Positions 23,038 through 35,695 of a stretch of 64,000 bases of DNA are shown piece after piece (within the stretch, counting starts at the first letter, position 1; each line of letters opens with the position of its first letter). The stretch spans positions 18,073,001 through 18,137,000 of the forward strand of contig CANTUV010000004.1 in the NCBI GenBank assembly GCA_947685225.1, read 5' to 3'. The notes beneath the pieces were generated by a model. That model saw only the letters and a list, made by a program, of their open reading frames with translations, made no database searches and was not told the DNA's origin. The DNA is from Garcia nutans (lineage: Eukaryota; Streptophyta; Magnoliopsida; Malpighiales; Euphorbiaceae). Position numbers and translations under genes: made by a program.

Positions 23038-25318
23038 TCAACTTGAATGACGCTTCATGAAATATTTGGCGAAGTCAATCCTAATCTCGTTGATGTCGGC
23101 ATCACTATACTCCAAGTTGCCTCTGCGCAGCCACTGAAAAATGAATCAAATTTTGGTTAGCAACATGTGGTAAATACAAAACTATTATATAAAAAATGAA
23201 AATAATTAAAATTCTCACCTTAGCTGCAAACTGAAGCTCCTTATCATAACAGATTTCCTTCATGTACCTCATGACAAAGAGGCCGCAGTCCGTGGCCTCT
23301 TTCTGCACAGGAACCCCCTGAAATAGCAAATGAAAACAAAAATGAAGTACCACATGTTACATCCATATGTAAACCCATATGCAAACCAACACATCAACCT
23401 AATCACACAATCTAACCTGAAAAAATGCAATCCAAATATATACGAGCAAGTATACAAGTAATGGCAGCAGTGCTGCAATTGGAAATGAAAATGCAGACCA
23501 ATTGAAAATGCTTTGTGGACTCCAAGTTTGTACTCAAATGAAAAAATGCAGTCCAAATTTTGCAATATTTCTTTCATAGAACAAGCAATTAACATATTGT
23601 ATAAATTGTATAAATCAGAAATGATGAGAAAAACAATACCGCCATGTTCTCCCATAAAATTTTCCTCCTCACATTCTTGTTGACACTCTCTTTGTATAAC
23701 TTTATGGCACTACAAGAAACACAATATAAGTTAACAAAATTGCATTTTCCCCAAATTTAACAACTTAAGACTAAATAGGCAGACTCGCAACTTACTTGTC
23801 AACAACCTCTATCCATTCCTGGCTAGCAATGCGACGTTTAAGAGGGTCCATGTGGTAGACTACCTCTCCCGTTGGATTTACAACAGTCAATACCCAGTGA
23901 TTCCTACGAAATAACAAAATAAAATACAAGCAATTCTTCATATTTGGAAGAACATAACGCCAAACAATTCATTGAACAAAAAGATCTAAATAAATACAGA
24001 ACCGACAATGAAACAGTGATTTGAATCACTAAAATAGCAATCACAAAGGCTCAATTCATAACATCAATCACAATCACATACAGAAGCAGCGTTATTTAGC
24101 TACTAACTCTCATTAGCTACAATAGCAGATAAAAAAGAAAGGTAAAGAAATACTATCGTTGAAAGGCAAGAGAAAGTATTGCCCTTCTTTAGCCCCCTTA
24201 AATCGACTCGCAAGTATACGTGACCTCCCCCCTGAATTACCACATCCAATGGCACCAATCATGCTGGGATCCACAAAGCCAATCATATCAACCATTTTAT
24301 GCCTTTTGACATATTCATACAAGTAGCTGCATACAAAATGAAGTAATAGTTGGTACATATTATCAGTTTAATTCCAGCACAATTAACAAATAAAATAAAA
24401 AGCTATTGTACTTGGAAACTTACTGAATAAATATGGTAAGTATGGATCCGGACATTTCACCTCCGGCGCACACAGCATCTAGATCTTGTAAGAACACAAC
24501 TTGCTTTTTGCTCACACCAAATGCTTCTTCACTTAGGGCAAAACTAACTGTTCGATCATCGCTTAAGGCATCCTTCGCCCACAGATGCTTCTTCACACAA
24601 CTTGCTTTCGACATTTGAATTCCCTCCATTTTTTACCAGCAGACTGCAGTACCATTTTCTTCGAAGTCGGTGGTACAACGAAAGCCATCTACATACATAA
24701 ACCACAAAAATAAAATTAGATGAATAAGTTACTGAAAACCCAACGTGTATAAAGCAATTGAAAAACTAATGTATATAAATTAATTGTGTGGGAAGGATTT
24801 TGCATAACCTGGACACAATCCCAAATCTTTGTTTTGACGTCTTCAGCAACTTCCTTCCAGGAATCATGCCATATCGGGGCTTTAGACCTTGCTAAAACTC
24901 CGATATATGATTGCATCTCTGAAGCAGCCCTGCCAAATGGTGCTCCCTTTGCATTAAATGAAACTGTAGGCTTTTGGCTACTGATCTTCCGTCTAACAAT
25001 TCGGTGCATGGAGACACACCCTCGTTTCAGCAGTTTTAATCCTGCAACATCGTCCTCGTTTGATTTCGGCTTAACCTTATCCACTCGCTTTCTTTTCTTG
25101 GACAGTTTTTTTTCCAAGTTTTCAGAGATCGACTTCCTCTTCGAAGATATGGGGGAAGAAGTCGATGGCTTTTCTGGGTGCATTGTTCGTGTCCTGGAGA
25201 TAGCCTTCACCACTCTCATTGTGGCTGGATTTGGGGAAGACCGGGCTTGTTGTTTACATACACGGGGAGAAGAATGGGTGGGTAGTTGATACGATTGTTT
25301 CTTCTTCGAAGGAGCCAT
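23038..25318 (-). pseudogene. CACTA second gene: TNPA-like transposase with C-terminal Ulp1/C48 cysteine protease
   Basis: Seven exons can be read on the - strand: 25318-24809 (Lys/Ser-rich N-terminus with RKSISENLEKKLSKKRKRVD, then WKEVAEDVKTKIWDCVQ), 24688-24424 (SAGKKWREFKCR, En/Spm 'Ptta'-type), 24326-24154, 23903-23796, 23709-23640, 23317-23219 and 23133-23038. Most junctions have GT/AG. The protease triad is present: His in NHWVLTVV and Asp in YHMDPL (exon 4), Cys in TDCGLFVMRYM (exon 6), with the Gln of VQKEATDC. Two lesions are seen: a frameshift in exon 2 after FKCR, and an exon 3/4 phase that is off by one. In the family the protease is SUMO-protease-like; its role in transposition is unclear. 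Confidence 0.85.
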
Positions 25319-26689
25319 AATCAGCACCTGCATTCACAAATTAAAAGTTACATTTTGTACGAAATCATCCAGTTATATGTGAAAATGCATTTTTGTAGAA
25401 TGTTGATGTAAGCCTGCATTGTATCACGTTGCTAAGCAAATAACTCATAATTTAATTGGGACACGGCTAAACTAAAATCCTACTACGATACTAAAACAAA
25501 ACAAAAAGTGGTTAAGGACTTATTTCAGGTGCATTTGAAATGACACCTATTCTAAAGCCACATTCAACAAGACCTGTGTCCACAACCATGAACCTGAACT
25601 GTATCAAATCAAAGAAAACCTATGCATTATTTAAGTCAAATCTCAATATTTCAAATTCCTGTGTCCAAACCAGTGAAAGGCTTATCTATCTCTTCCAGTA
25701 AAAAAATATTCACATGGCTAAAATTTAGTCAAAGATTAACAAACAGGACATGGGCTATATTTCGGAGCAGGAAAAAATATTAACAGCGACATTTGCAGTA
25801 TTCTACTCATTGCAGCCGGAAACAAAAAGAAGCAGAAAATACAACAGCAACTAAGTCTCATGAAAATGGTTTATAAAAAAAAAACTTCTAAGAACTAAAA
25901 AGAGGAAGAAAATATTATACAATAACATAATAACAGATAAAATTAAAAAAAAATTTCAGAGCGACAAAAGTATATAACGAACCTCAAAGGCTGGAACTGA
26001 GGGAGTGAATGCAGAGCCGCAGTGAGTGGCGGGCGGGTTAGAGAGAAAGGTATAAGAGGAAGAAGAAATATGGATGTGTTGTGCGTTTTTAGGTCAAGAC
26101 TGAAGATTTCAAAAGAGGGAAGGAAGAGAACAAAGTTAGGTCTAGCAATCGAAAGAGGGAAGGAGGAGAACAAATTTGGGTTTAGTTTCTGAATCTTTCT
26201 ACCCGTGAGAATGAAACAAATTAGGTATACAGAGAAATCGAAAGAGGGAAGGAGGAGATAGGAGAGAGAAATCGAAAGAGGGTCTGTTTAGGTTTATTGT
26301 TAATTTTCAAAACGGCCGTGTTTTGAAATTAAAATGGGGGTAAATGAAAATTTTTTTGGGAAATAAATGGGGGCAAATGAAAATTTTTTTGGGAAATAAA
26401 GGGGGTTCAAAATATTGCTCAAGTTTTGACATCCCTCTTTTGAAACAAAATGAATTTTTCAAATTTTTGTTAAATTAACTTTACAAATTCACTTATATAG
26501 ATGACTCATAAAATTCAATTTATAATTCATCCATAAGTGCTTAAGGCAATACAATTTAAATAATTAGTAGTGATAAATTTCTATGGAACCCTATATAATT
26601 ATAAAATTTAGTGTTGATGTAAATTAGATTGAGCAAAAACTGAATAAGTCTAACATTGAAAAATTTTAACGAATACTTGTATATACTAA
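25319..26689. other. Upstream region of the C48 gene, no gene seen
   Basis: Likely promoter and 5' UTR of the - strand gene. Purine-rich stretches with repeated GAAAGAGGGAAGGAGGAG wording lie at about 26110-26280. At 26330-26410 a segment of roughly 35 bp (GGGGGTAAATGAAAATTTTT...) is tandemly duplicated. No further coding region is supported. Confidence 0.5.
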
Positions 26690-28550
26690 TATATACTAAT
26701 ATATATATATATATTATATACTAATATAATATATACTTATATATACTTGTATATATACTAACATATACTAATATATATATATATATATTATATACTAATA
26801 TACTAACATATACTAATATATACTAACATATACTAATATACTAACATATACTAACATATACTAATATACTAATATATATATATATTATATACTAATATTC
26901 TAACATATACTAACATATACTAATATACTAACATATACTAACATATACTAATATACTAATATATATATATATTATATACTAATATACTAACATATACTAA
27001 CATGTACTAACATATACTAATATACTAACATATACTAATATACTAACATATACTAACATATACTAATATACTAATATATATATATTATATACTAATATAC
27101 TAACATATACTAACATATACTTGTATTTTAACATATACTAACATATACTAACATATACTAATATACTAATATATATATATTATATACTAATATACTAACA
27201 TATACTAACATATACTAATATACTAATATATATATATATATATTATATACTAATATACTAACATATACTAACATATACTAACATATACTAATATACTAAC
27301 ATATACTAATATACTAATATATATTATATACTAATATACTAACATATACTAACATATACTTGTATTTTAACATATACTAACATATACTAACATATACTAA
27401 TATACTAACATATACTAACATATACTAATATACTAATATATATATATTATATTCTAATATACTAACATATACTAACATATACTAACATATACTAATATAC
27501 TAACATATACTAACATATACTAATATACTAATATATATATATATATATATTATATACTAATATACTAACATATACTAACATATACTAATATACTAATATA
27601 TATATATTAACATATACTAACATATACTAACATATACTAATATACTAACATATACTAACATATACTAATATACTAACATATACTAACATATACTAACATA
27701 TACTAATATACTAACATATACTAATATACTAATATATATATATATTATATACTAATATACTAACATATACTAACATATACTTGTATTTTAACGAATACTT
27801 ATATATACTAACATACTCTAATATATATATATATATATATATTATATACTAATATATTATATATATATTATATACTAATATAATATATACTTATATATAA
27901 TTGTATATACTTGTATATATACTAACATATACTAATATATATGTACTTGTATATATACTAATATATACTTATATATTTTTATATATATACTTCTATATAC
28001 ATGTATATACTTATATATATTTATAATATATACTTGTATTCCTACTTATATTATATCATATTTATATCTAAATCATTATTTAACATATACTAATATAATA
28101 TATATTATATACTAATATAATATATACTTATATATACTTGTATATATACTAATATAAACTTGTATATATTATATCTAAATCATATTATATCATATTATAT
28201 CTAAATCATTATTTAACATATACTAATATATATATATTATATACTTGTATATATACTAATATAAACTTGTATATATTTGCATATACTAATATATATACTT
28301 GTATATACTTGTATATTTACAAGTATATATATTTGTATATACTAATATACATACTTGTATATACTAATATATAATTGTATATACTTGTATATATACTAAC
28401 ATATACTAATATATATACTTGTATATATACTAATATATACAAGTATATATTTATATATATACTTCTATATACATGTATATACGTATATATATTTATAATA
28501 TATACTTGTATTCCTACTTATATAATATCATATTATATCTAAATCATTAT
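26690..28550. repeat. AT minisatellite (CATATACTAA core) inside the CACTA element
   Basis: About 1.9 kb built almost wholly from CATATACTAA, TATACTAA and (TA)n blocks. The first half (26690-27800) has fairly regular higher-order blocks: a (TA)n run, TTATATACTAATATACTAA, then several CATATACTAA units. The second half is more degenerate, with TATACTTGTATATA words and a repeated TATCTAAATCATTATTTAAC segment (about 28065, 28198, 28537). No coding capacity. It separates the two divergent CACTA genes. Confidence 0.9.
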
Positions 28551-29661
28551 TTAACGGTGGACTTTAAAATTTTTAATGGGTAAATGAAATATTTATAAAT
28601 CCAAACCTTAGCTTTTAATACTTAGTCAAGTTTATTTGGCTTAAGAAAGCCTAACTTCCATACATTGCAAATAGCCACTGGATCCTTAGCGAAGTGAAAA
28701 TGGAAGAAAATCTAACTTCCATTAAACGTCCAAGCTTCTATTTCTGCTTCATCTCTCATTCCTCTTTCAGCTTCATTAGTCGTGGTTCTCTCGCTGCCAA
28801 ACCCTAAGCACCACTCTCCTAAAGCACCACTCTCCTTGCTGCGGTCTTCATTAATGCCGGCCGTCTCCTTGCTACCGGCCGTCTCATTTGTCAGTAACTG
28901 CATTGTCCCAATTAAGTCGAAAGAAGATTATTTTTTTACTTATGAACCGTAAGTAATCGTCCCATATAGATCGTCCCATAGAATTCATTCCTCTGTTTAA
29001 TCTAATTGAATTATTGCATTGTATTTTCAGATTACTATAATGATGCATTGATATTTTCAGGTTACTATAATGTTGTTCTGTCCCTTCAATTTTCTGCTTA
29101 AATTTCAAGATCTACAGTATGTGTCCATGCTTCTGATTTCTCTGCTTGTTTATAAGTATTTGGCTAAAATTTGATGCCTATCAGTTGAAATGGTATGTTG
29201 AGTTGTGTCAGTGAATTGAGGATTATTTGTGGATTCATGTTGTTCTGAATGAAGTTGAATGTCTGTTAAAACGTCTCTCAAAATTTATTTTGTTGTGAGA
29301 TCTATAAACAGAAAACCTTTCACTCCTGACTTGTAACCAAGAAATACCCCTTTCCTTGCTCTTGGTGCTAGCTTTTCTTTTCAATGACAACTTTTAAGTT
29401 CTATATGTGAACCCTTTTTCTTTCTCCTTCAGGTTGAACAATTACATAACAGTCCAAGCTTCGTCATGCAACTTTATTCAAACCACAACAACCATATGAT
29501 AGCTGTCCTCGAGAAACCTTCATAGAAGTTAGCTGCAACATCTGCTCTCGCATCTGAGGTGAATATACTTCCCTTCCAGGTTCTATTTGACTTTTGGGCA
29601 TAATTCAGTGGTCCAACTAACTGAATTATTGCTAAAATTGCAGAACTGGTCCAACTCAAAG
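28551..29661 (+). other. Probable promoter, 5' UTR and leader intron of the transposase gene
   Basis: After the minisatellite a C/T-rich segment (28700-28900) resembles a plant 5' UTR. A GTAAGT donor at about 28949 and a TTGCAG acceptor at 29638-29643 could frame a leader intron just before the ATG. No independent gene is supported. Assigned by position only. Confidence 0.4.
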
Positions 29662-32600
29662 ATGGATAGATCTTGGTTGAAGGCTGATAGAAGAACAAGA
29701 GAGTTTCAAATAGGTGTGGAAGAGTTGTTAATGTTTGCATTTGAGAATGGGTTTGATGAAACAAAAATTAGTTGTCCATGCTTAAGATGTGCTCACAGTA
29801 AATCGTGGAAGGCTCAAACTGTTAGGGATCATCTTTTCCAATATGGTATTGATCAAACCTATACTTGCTGGATATGGCACGGAGAGTCAAATCCAGAAGG
29901 GAGTCCTTTAGTTGCTGAAACCGATTGTTTCTCAGAATCAGTTGATCAAACTAACATAAGAACGGGGCATGATAATGTCGACGATGATGATATTTCATTA
30001 GATTCCTCTGATTTCATTAACCATGTTGAAGGTGAACATGAACCCCTTTATCTGGGATGCAAGGGTTATACTAAGATGAAAGCTTTAGTCAAGTTATATA
30101 ACTTGAAAGCAAAGCATGGCATTTCTGATACATGCTTCTCTGATATTCTTCTTTTGCTTGGGTCAATGCTTCCAGAAGGCAATAGTATCCCTTCTTCATT
30201 CAGTGAAGCCAAGAAAACCTTATGTGCTATGGGTATGGAGTATGAAAAAATACACGTGTGTCCGAATGATTGTCTCTTATATCGTGGTGAGAGAGATGAA
30301 GATGAGACAATTTGCCGCATATGTGGAGCCTCTAGATGGAAGCTGGACAAGAAAGGAAAAGAATTGGAAGGGTCCCTGCTAAGGTTCTATGGTATTTTCC
30401 ATTAATACCAAGGTTGAGGAATTTGTTCAATACAACTCAAATTGCAAAGGAAATGACTTGGCATGACACCGGGCGACAAAAGGATGGTAAAATTAGACAT
30501 CCGGCAGACTCACAGACATGGAAGGTTGTCGACCAAAAGTGGCCTGAGTTCGCTTCGGAGACAAGAAACCTTCGGTTAGCTTTATCTACCGATGGATTCA
30601 ATCCCTTCCGTGGATTATCAACTGATTACTCATGTTGGCCTGTTTTGCTATGTATTTACAACTTACCACCTTGGCTTTGTATGAAGAGAAAGTATATTAT
30701 GTTAAGTTTGTTGATATCCGGACCGAATCAGCCCAGAAATGATATTGATGTGTTCCTTCAGCCACTTATAGAAGATCTTCAAGTGTTATGGAATGGGAAA
30801 CAAGTGTATGATGCATATAAGAAAGAGTTCTTCATGCTAAGGGGAATTTTGTTGTGGACAATTAGTGATTATCCAGCCTTAGGCAACTTGTCGGGCAATA
30901 TCATTAAAGGGTATAATGCTTGTACTATCTGTGTTGATAAAACAAAAGCTACCAGGTTGGCAAATTATCGTAAGACGGTGGTTATGAGGCATCGTAGGTG
31001 GTTGCCCCGTTATCATCCATATCGAAGGCAAAAATTAGCCTTTGATAACACCGTGGAGAAGTTGTCGGCTCCTATTCCGTTAACTGGAGAGGAGGTCTTT
31101 GAAAGGGTACAACCACTAAGGGGCACCAACCTCGATTGAATAAATGTGAACCTCGACCTATTTGGAAGAAGATGTCTATATTTTTCCAACTTGAGTATTG
31201 GAAATTTTTGCCGGTTAGGCATGTCCTTGATGTGATACATATCGAGAAAAATATATGTGAAGCTTTGACTGGTACCTTGCTAAATATACCAGGGAAGTCA
31301 AAAGATAAGGAGTCTGTCCGTCTTGATATGGCTGAAATGGGAATAAGAACGGAGCTGAGGCCAAAAACTCCCGGAAAAAAAGAGAAGTTGCCGACGGCAT
31401 CTTGGAACTTATTGCATAAAGAAAAGAAGATTGTCTGCTCCTCCTTGGTTGGCATGAAGTTACCTGATGGTTTTTGTTCAAACATTAAGGGTCTAGTATC
31501 AATGGAAAATCTTTGACTTGTTGGAATGAAATCTCATGACTGCCATACAATGTTGCATCACTTACTCCCCATCGCAATTCGGTCAGTACTACAAAAACAG
31601 GTTAGGTGCACTATTATTAGGTTTTGCCTCTTCTTCAAGGCAATTTGCAGTAAAGTCATCGAGGTGGATAAACTGGAAAAAATGCAAGCTCAGTTGGTGG
31701 AGACCATATGCTTGCTAGAAAAGTACTTCCCCCCTTCCTTCTTTGATATAATGATCCATCTCTCAATTCATCTTGTGAGAGAGGTTGAGCTCTGTGGGCC
31801 AATCTTCCTTCGCTGGATGTACCCTTTCGAGAGATATATGAAGACTTTCAAGGGTTATGTACGGAATCGGGCTCGTCCGGAAGGGTGCATTGCTGAGGCC
31901 TATGTTGCAGAAGAGGTCGTTGAGTGTTTGGTCAACTTTGAAGAAGCAACTGTTGGATTGCCGAAAAATAGTAGGGATAAGAACGACGCAAAATACAGAC
32001 CCTTATCTGGTGCAACAGTGATAACGCCAAGTAAGAAGGACTTGCACCTAGCACATTTGTGTCTTCTCCAAAATTGTAATGACGTTCGACCATATTTTGA
32101 GTAAGTTACTTCAATTTGTTTTTGTTATTTCCTTATTTTCTGCATTTTGTTTCAAAAATTAATAAAGTTGATTTTACTTGCAGTGAACATATGGCTTCTT
32201 TGGTGAAAATATATCCACAACATGAAAATGATGAAGAGTGGCTAAAGAACATGCAAAATGAAACATTCCCTAAGTGGTTTCATAAAAAGGTTAAATCTTA
32301 TAGCCCAAGAATTTACCTGCAATTTGCATCAAAAATAGGCCTGTTTCTTTATATAGTTTACTGAAAAATAATGAATGCCCTGTACTTGTGAATTCTTTTG
32401 AAATACTACAATATTTATCTTCTCTCAAAGGCTATATCATACTTATGGCCAATTTAATTTTTTGGACAGATTGAATCAGAATTACTTGATGAGAAGAATA
32501 CAGTAACTAAGGATATAATGTGGATTGCAGCAGGGCCTAACAAGGATGTAGCTACATTCAGTGGCTATAGAATCAACGGTGTTACCTTCAGCACCAAAGA

Positions 32601-33105
32601 ACGTGATGATACTCGGCAAGTTCAGTGCAGCGGTGTTTGTGTAGATGCCGATACAATGCTTGTGAAGGGTAAGGATAAAAATATCGAGCATACTTCACAT
32701 ACATTTTATGGAGTTATTACAAGTATTTGGGAGTTGGACTATAACCACTTTAGGGTTCCTATCTTTCGTTGTAATTGGGCAGATATGAACAAAGGGGTTA
32801 AAGTAGATGACTTGGGATATACATTGGTTAATTTGAACAAATTAGGTTTTCTAAACGATCCTTTTGTGTTAGGAAAACATGTCAAGCAAGTTTGTTACAT
32901 AGATGACCCTCTTGAAAAATTATGGTCAGTTGTCTTAAAATTACCTGACAAGTACTATGATGAAAGTGATGATGAAAATGAGGGATCTGTAGAAATAGAA
33001 CTTGAGAATGAGCTACATTTGCCAACGTTCCCATATGTTGATGAACTCGATGAAGAAAACAGTAGTTACATGCGGGAGGAAGAAGAATTGATTCAGCTGT
33101 CATGA
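29662..33105 (+). pseudogene. CACTA TNP2-type transposase (TNPD-like), broken
   Basis: ATG at 29662 begins MDRSWLKADRRTREFQIGVE, a transposase-associated domain with Cys pairs (CPCLRCAHSK). The Transposase_21 region follows: CPNDCLLYRGERDEDETICRIC, then, after a 1-base shift near 30360, VPAKVLWYFPLIPRL, WPVLLCIYNLPPW and KGYNACTICVDKT. Another shift near 31100 leads to LEYWKFLPVRHVLDVIHIEK, then an in-frame TGA at 31514. DUF4218-like sequence (LEKYFPPSFFDIMIHLSIHL) runs to 32100. Introns 32101-32183 and 32290-32469 have GT/AG ends. The last exon (32470-33105) is DUF4216-like (NHFRVPIFRCNWAD) with an acidic tail. The family protein cuts and joins element ends; this copy would not give a full product. 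Confidence 0.9.
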
Positions 33106-33540
33106 TGGTAATAATTTCATTTGTTTTAAGTTCTATTTTGAAATTATGTCCTGCCATTAATTTTTCCATCGTTTATACTTGCAGGTCCAACATCCTTAAT
33201 GCCTGTCACAACTCCCTGCTGCCTGTAGAATAAATTGTTTATATCATTCACAATTTAATGAAAGATTGTTTGGACGCTTTGTTGAAAGTTTTGTGTTTCT
33301 TATTTAAATTTGTTGAAAGTTTCATTTGTACCTATCATTCGATTTGTATCTTTATTTGACACTTTGTTCAAAGATTTGGTTATATAATTTATTGAATCAT
33401 GTGGTTTTTGCTCTGACACCATGCTGGTGGATTTGGTTTAACACTTGTCAGTGGAGGATTTCATTTGATTTGTGTTTTTGGATTCATTTGTGTATAGGGA
33501 TTACCCTCTTGAATGAAGGCATTTTTTTTTCACACTCAGT
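33106..33540 (+). other. 3' untranslated region of the transposase gene
   Basis: T-rich sequence with short frames only. TTGTTGAAAGTTT-type words recur at 33280-33320. It runs into the right subterminal repeats. Nothing else is seen. Confidence 0.45.
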
Positions 33541-34048
33541 TAATCAGACAACGGTTTCTTACGAAAAACCGTTGTCTAAACATATATTATACAATGGTAT
33601 GAACTGTTAATCAGACAACTTTTTAAAAAACCATTGTCTGAAACATCTTATCAGACAACGGTTTTTTTTTACTAAAAAACACTTGTCTGAACGTATATTA
33701 CACAACGGTTTTAAAACCGTTGTCTGTATGCTTAATTCAGACAACGGTTTTTTAAAACCATTGTCTGAAACGCTGAATTATACAACACATTCAAAATAAC
33801 CGTTGTCTGAAATATCATATCAGACAACGGTTTTGTATTACCAGAAAAACAGTTATCTGAACATATATTACACAACGGTCCCTAAAAAATCGTTGTCTGG
33901 TGTGACCAAAATGACAGCTAATAGACAACGCTTAAAAAAACCAAAAATAGTTGTCTGAAAACAAATCAGACAACGCTTTTTTGGAAAAAAAAAACCGTTG
34001 TCTGTTTTTTTCAGACAATGGTTTTTTCCTTAACCGTTGTCTGATGAC
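33541..34048. repeat. CACTA right subterminal palindromic repeats
   Basis: About 20 copies of CAGACAACGG and AACCGTTGTCTG variants, in the same inverted-pair style as the left end but without its clear 168-bp period. Confidence 0.85.
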
Positions 34049-34077
34049 CGTTGTCTGATTCAGTTTTTCTTGTAGTG
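34049..34077 (-). repeat. CACTA right terminal inverted repeat
   Basis: Reads CGTTGTCTGATT...CTTGTAGTG, the inverse of the left end with one mismatch. It is followed by the GAA duplication at 34078-34080. Confidence 0.95.
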
Positions 34078-34080
34078 GAA

Positions 34081-34356
34081 ATTTTTCAAAAATAAAATAT
34101 CCCATGTTGGTATTTTGTTAACTATATACCTAGGAAAAGAGACTCGCCATTCGTGTGTGGAAGTTATAAGGTTGGAAGAAACGTCTTAATTATCTTTGTT
34201 TGTTTTTTGTTTGTGCATACATGCATTGCATAACATATCATTGATTCTTTCTGGCTTACAGACCTGGATTACAATAGTTCAAAAGCCTAAGACAATCCAA
34301 CCTACACCTGTGACGAAGAATCCAGCAACAACTCAGTTAGCTTCTCACCAAAAGCA
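34081..34356 (+). other. C1 leader after the CACTA insertion
   Basis: Continues the C1 leader, co-linear with C2 (about 48960-49250, other strand). It contains TTTCTGGCTTACAG just before ACCTGGATTAC, which could be an intron acceptor ahead of gag; C2 has a similar spot. Not proven. Confidence 0.5.
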
Positions 34357-35695
34357 ATGGAACCTGAGTAGATTCAAAAGATGTTGGGTGATGCCCATGA
34401 AGTCAAGATGGAAGAATTAAAGGGAGCCCTAGCTGAGATCATGAAAATTCAAATGGCTGCAATAATTGGGAACACTGCTGAAGCATTCGGAAGCACCAAG
34501 AAAGACAAGGAAAAGGCTAAAGTTGGTGAAGTAGTATTCGATGATGATAAGATGTTTATGGATGGTGATGAATATTGAGCCTAATACTTCCAAGATCATC
34601 AAGACAATAAAAAGGAGCCAAAGGTTGTTGAAAGATCAGCAGTAGAAAAGACTAAAATTTCGGATATTGAGAAACTGGTTGCTTATTTGGAAAAGAAATT
34701 TGAGAAGAAGCTAAAAACTGAAGAAATATTGGAGGTCGACAAACTATTCGAACAAGATGAGGAGGTCCCTCATAAGTTCAAGATGCCTTCCTTTGCTAGG
34801 TACAACGGTACAAAAAATCCTCACTTGCATGTTAAGCAATACATCACTGCCATGCCGTCTTCCAGAGCTATTAAGGCTCAAACTCTAAGATACTTCATGC
34901 TTTCATTGGAACCTGTTGTCCAAAATTGGTTCAACACCTTACAGGAAAGTACTCAAAAAGATTGGAATATGTTGTACAAAGCCTTCATCCAGTAGTATGG
35001 GTACAATGTCGAGCTGGAAGTTACCTTGATGGAGGTAGAGACCATTAGGCAAAGACCAAATGAGAACTTTGTTGATTATGTAAAAAGGTGGAGGAATAAG
35101 GCCGCATTGCTCAAAAGGAGGCTCGATGAATCGAATCAAATTAGAATGATTGTGAGAGGGGTGTTGCCTAGCCTTCGTGAAAGGATGTCTCATACACTTA
35201 TCCGGGATTTCAAGGACCTTTTGTAAGCTGGTTTGCAAATTGAAGAGTGGGAAAATGAGAAGAATCACTTTTCAGCAAGAAGGAACGAGAAAGGAAACTA
35301 CCAGTCTAGTAACCAAAGTACACAAAAGGAAGTTGATGTTAACGCCACTGGTCAAGGAGGAATGAGGCAGGTTTTGGAATTGGGGAAGCCACTGTCTTGG
35401 GTTATCAATAAGCTATAAAAGAAGGGATTGTTACAACCCTTGACTCCTCGTCCTTTGCCTAATCCTCTTCCACCTAACTTTGATACTAAGGCATTTTGCC
35501 AATTCCATAAAGTTGAGGCATGAGATCCAGAATTTAATTGATAGTGGAAAGTTGCCTAAGCCTGATAAGCCCAATACTAAGAGCAATCCTTTGCCTAAAT
35601 TTGGAAGAGTATCTCTACCAGCAACCTTCATGGTAGGAGGAGGAGTGGATAAAGATTTTGTCTTTCAAGACTGGAATGTTGAAGATGCAGAATGA
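34357..35695 (+). pseudogene. C1 gag-like gene (degenerate)
   Basis: An ATG at 34357 matches the start of C2's gag, but a stop follows four codons later. Blocks include KFKMPSFARYNGTKNPHLHV, LRYFMLSLEPVVQNWFNTL and RPNENFVDYVKRWRNKAALL, which match the retrotransposon gag capsid fold; RQ-rich and Lys-rich stretches and the C-terminal SGKLPKPDKPNTKSNPLPKF follow. Stops lie near 34576, 34994, 35224 and 35416, with a frame change near 35510 where C2 has its zinc-binding segment. Gag would assemble particles; C1's copy is dead. Confidence 0.8.

Larger units (their letters stand above)
22045..34077. mobile_element. CACTA (En/Spm) DNA transposon, 12,033 bp
   Basis: 29-bp terminal inverted repeats starting CACTACAAG (22045-22073 and 34049-34077) match at 28 of 29 positions and are flanked by GAA. 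Subterminal zones are packed with palindromic CAGACAACGG/CCGTTGTCTG words. Two divergent genes lie inside: a TNP2-type transposase (+, 29662-33105) and a TNPA-like/C48 protease gene (-, 25318-23038). A roughly 1.9-kb AT minisatellite lies between their starts. Both genes carry lesions, so the copy is probably not autonomous, but its ends look usable by a related transposase. Confidence 0.95.

Noticed and set aside
23038..25318. A free-standing host SUMO-protease gene
   Set aside because: It lies within CACTA ends, is joined to an En/Spm-type N-terminal region and carries lesions. A transposon gene is the simpler reading.
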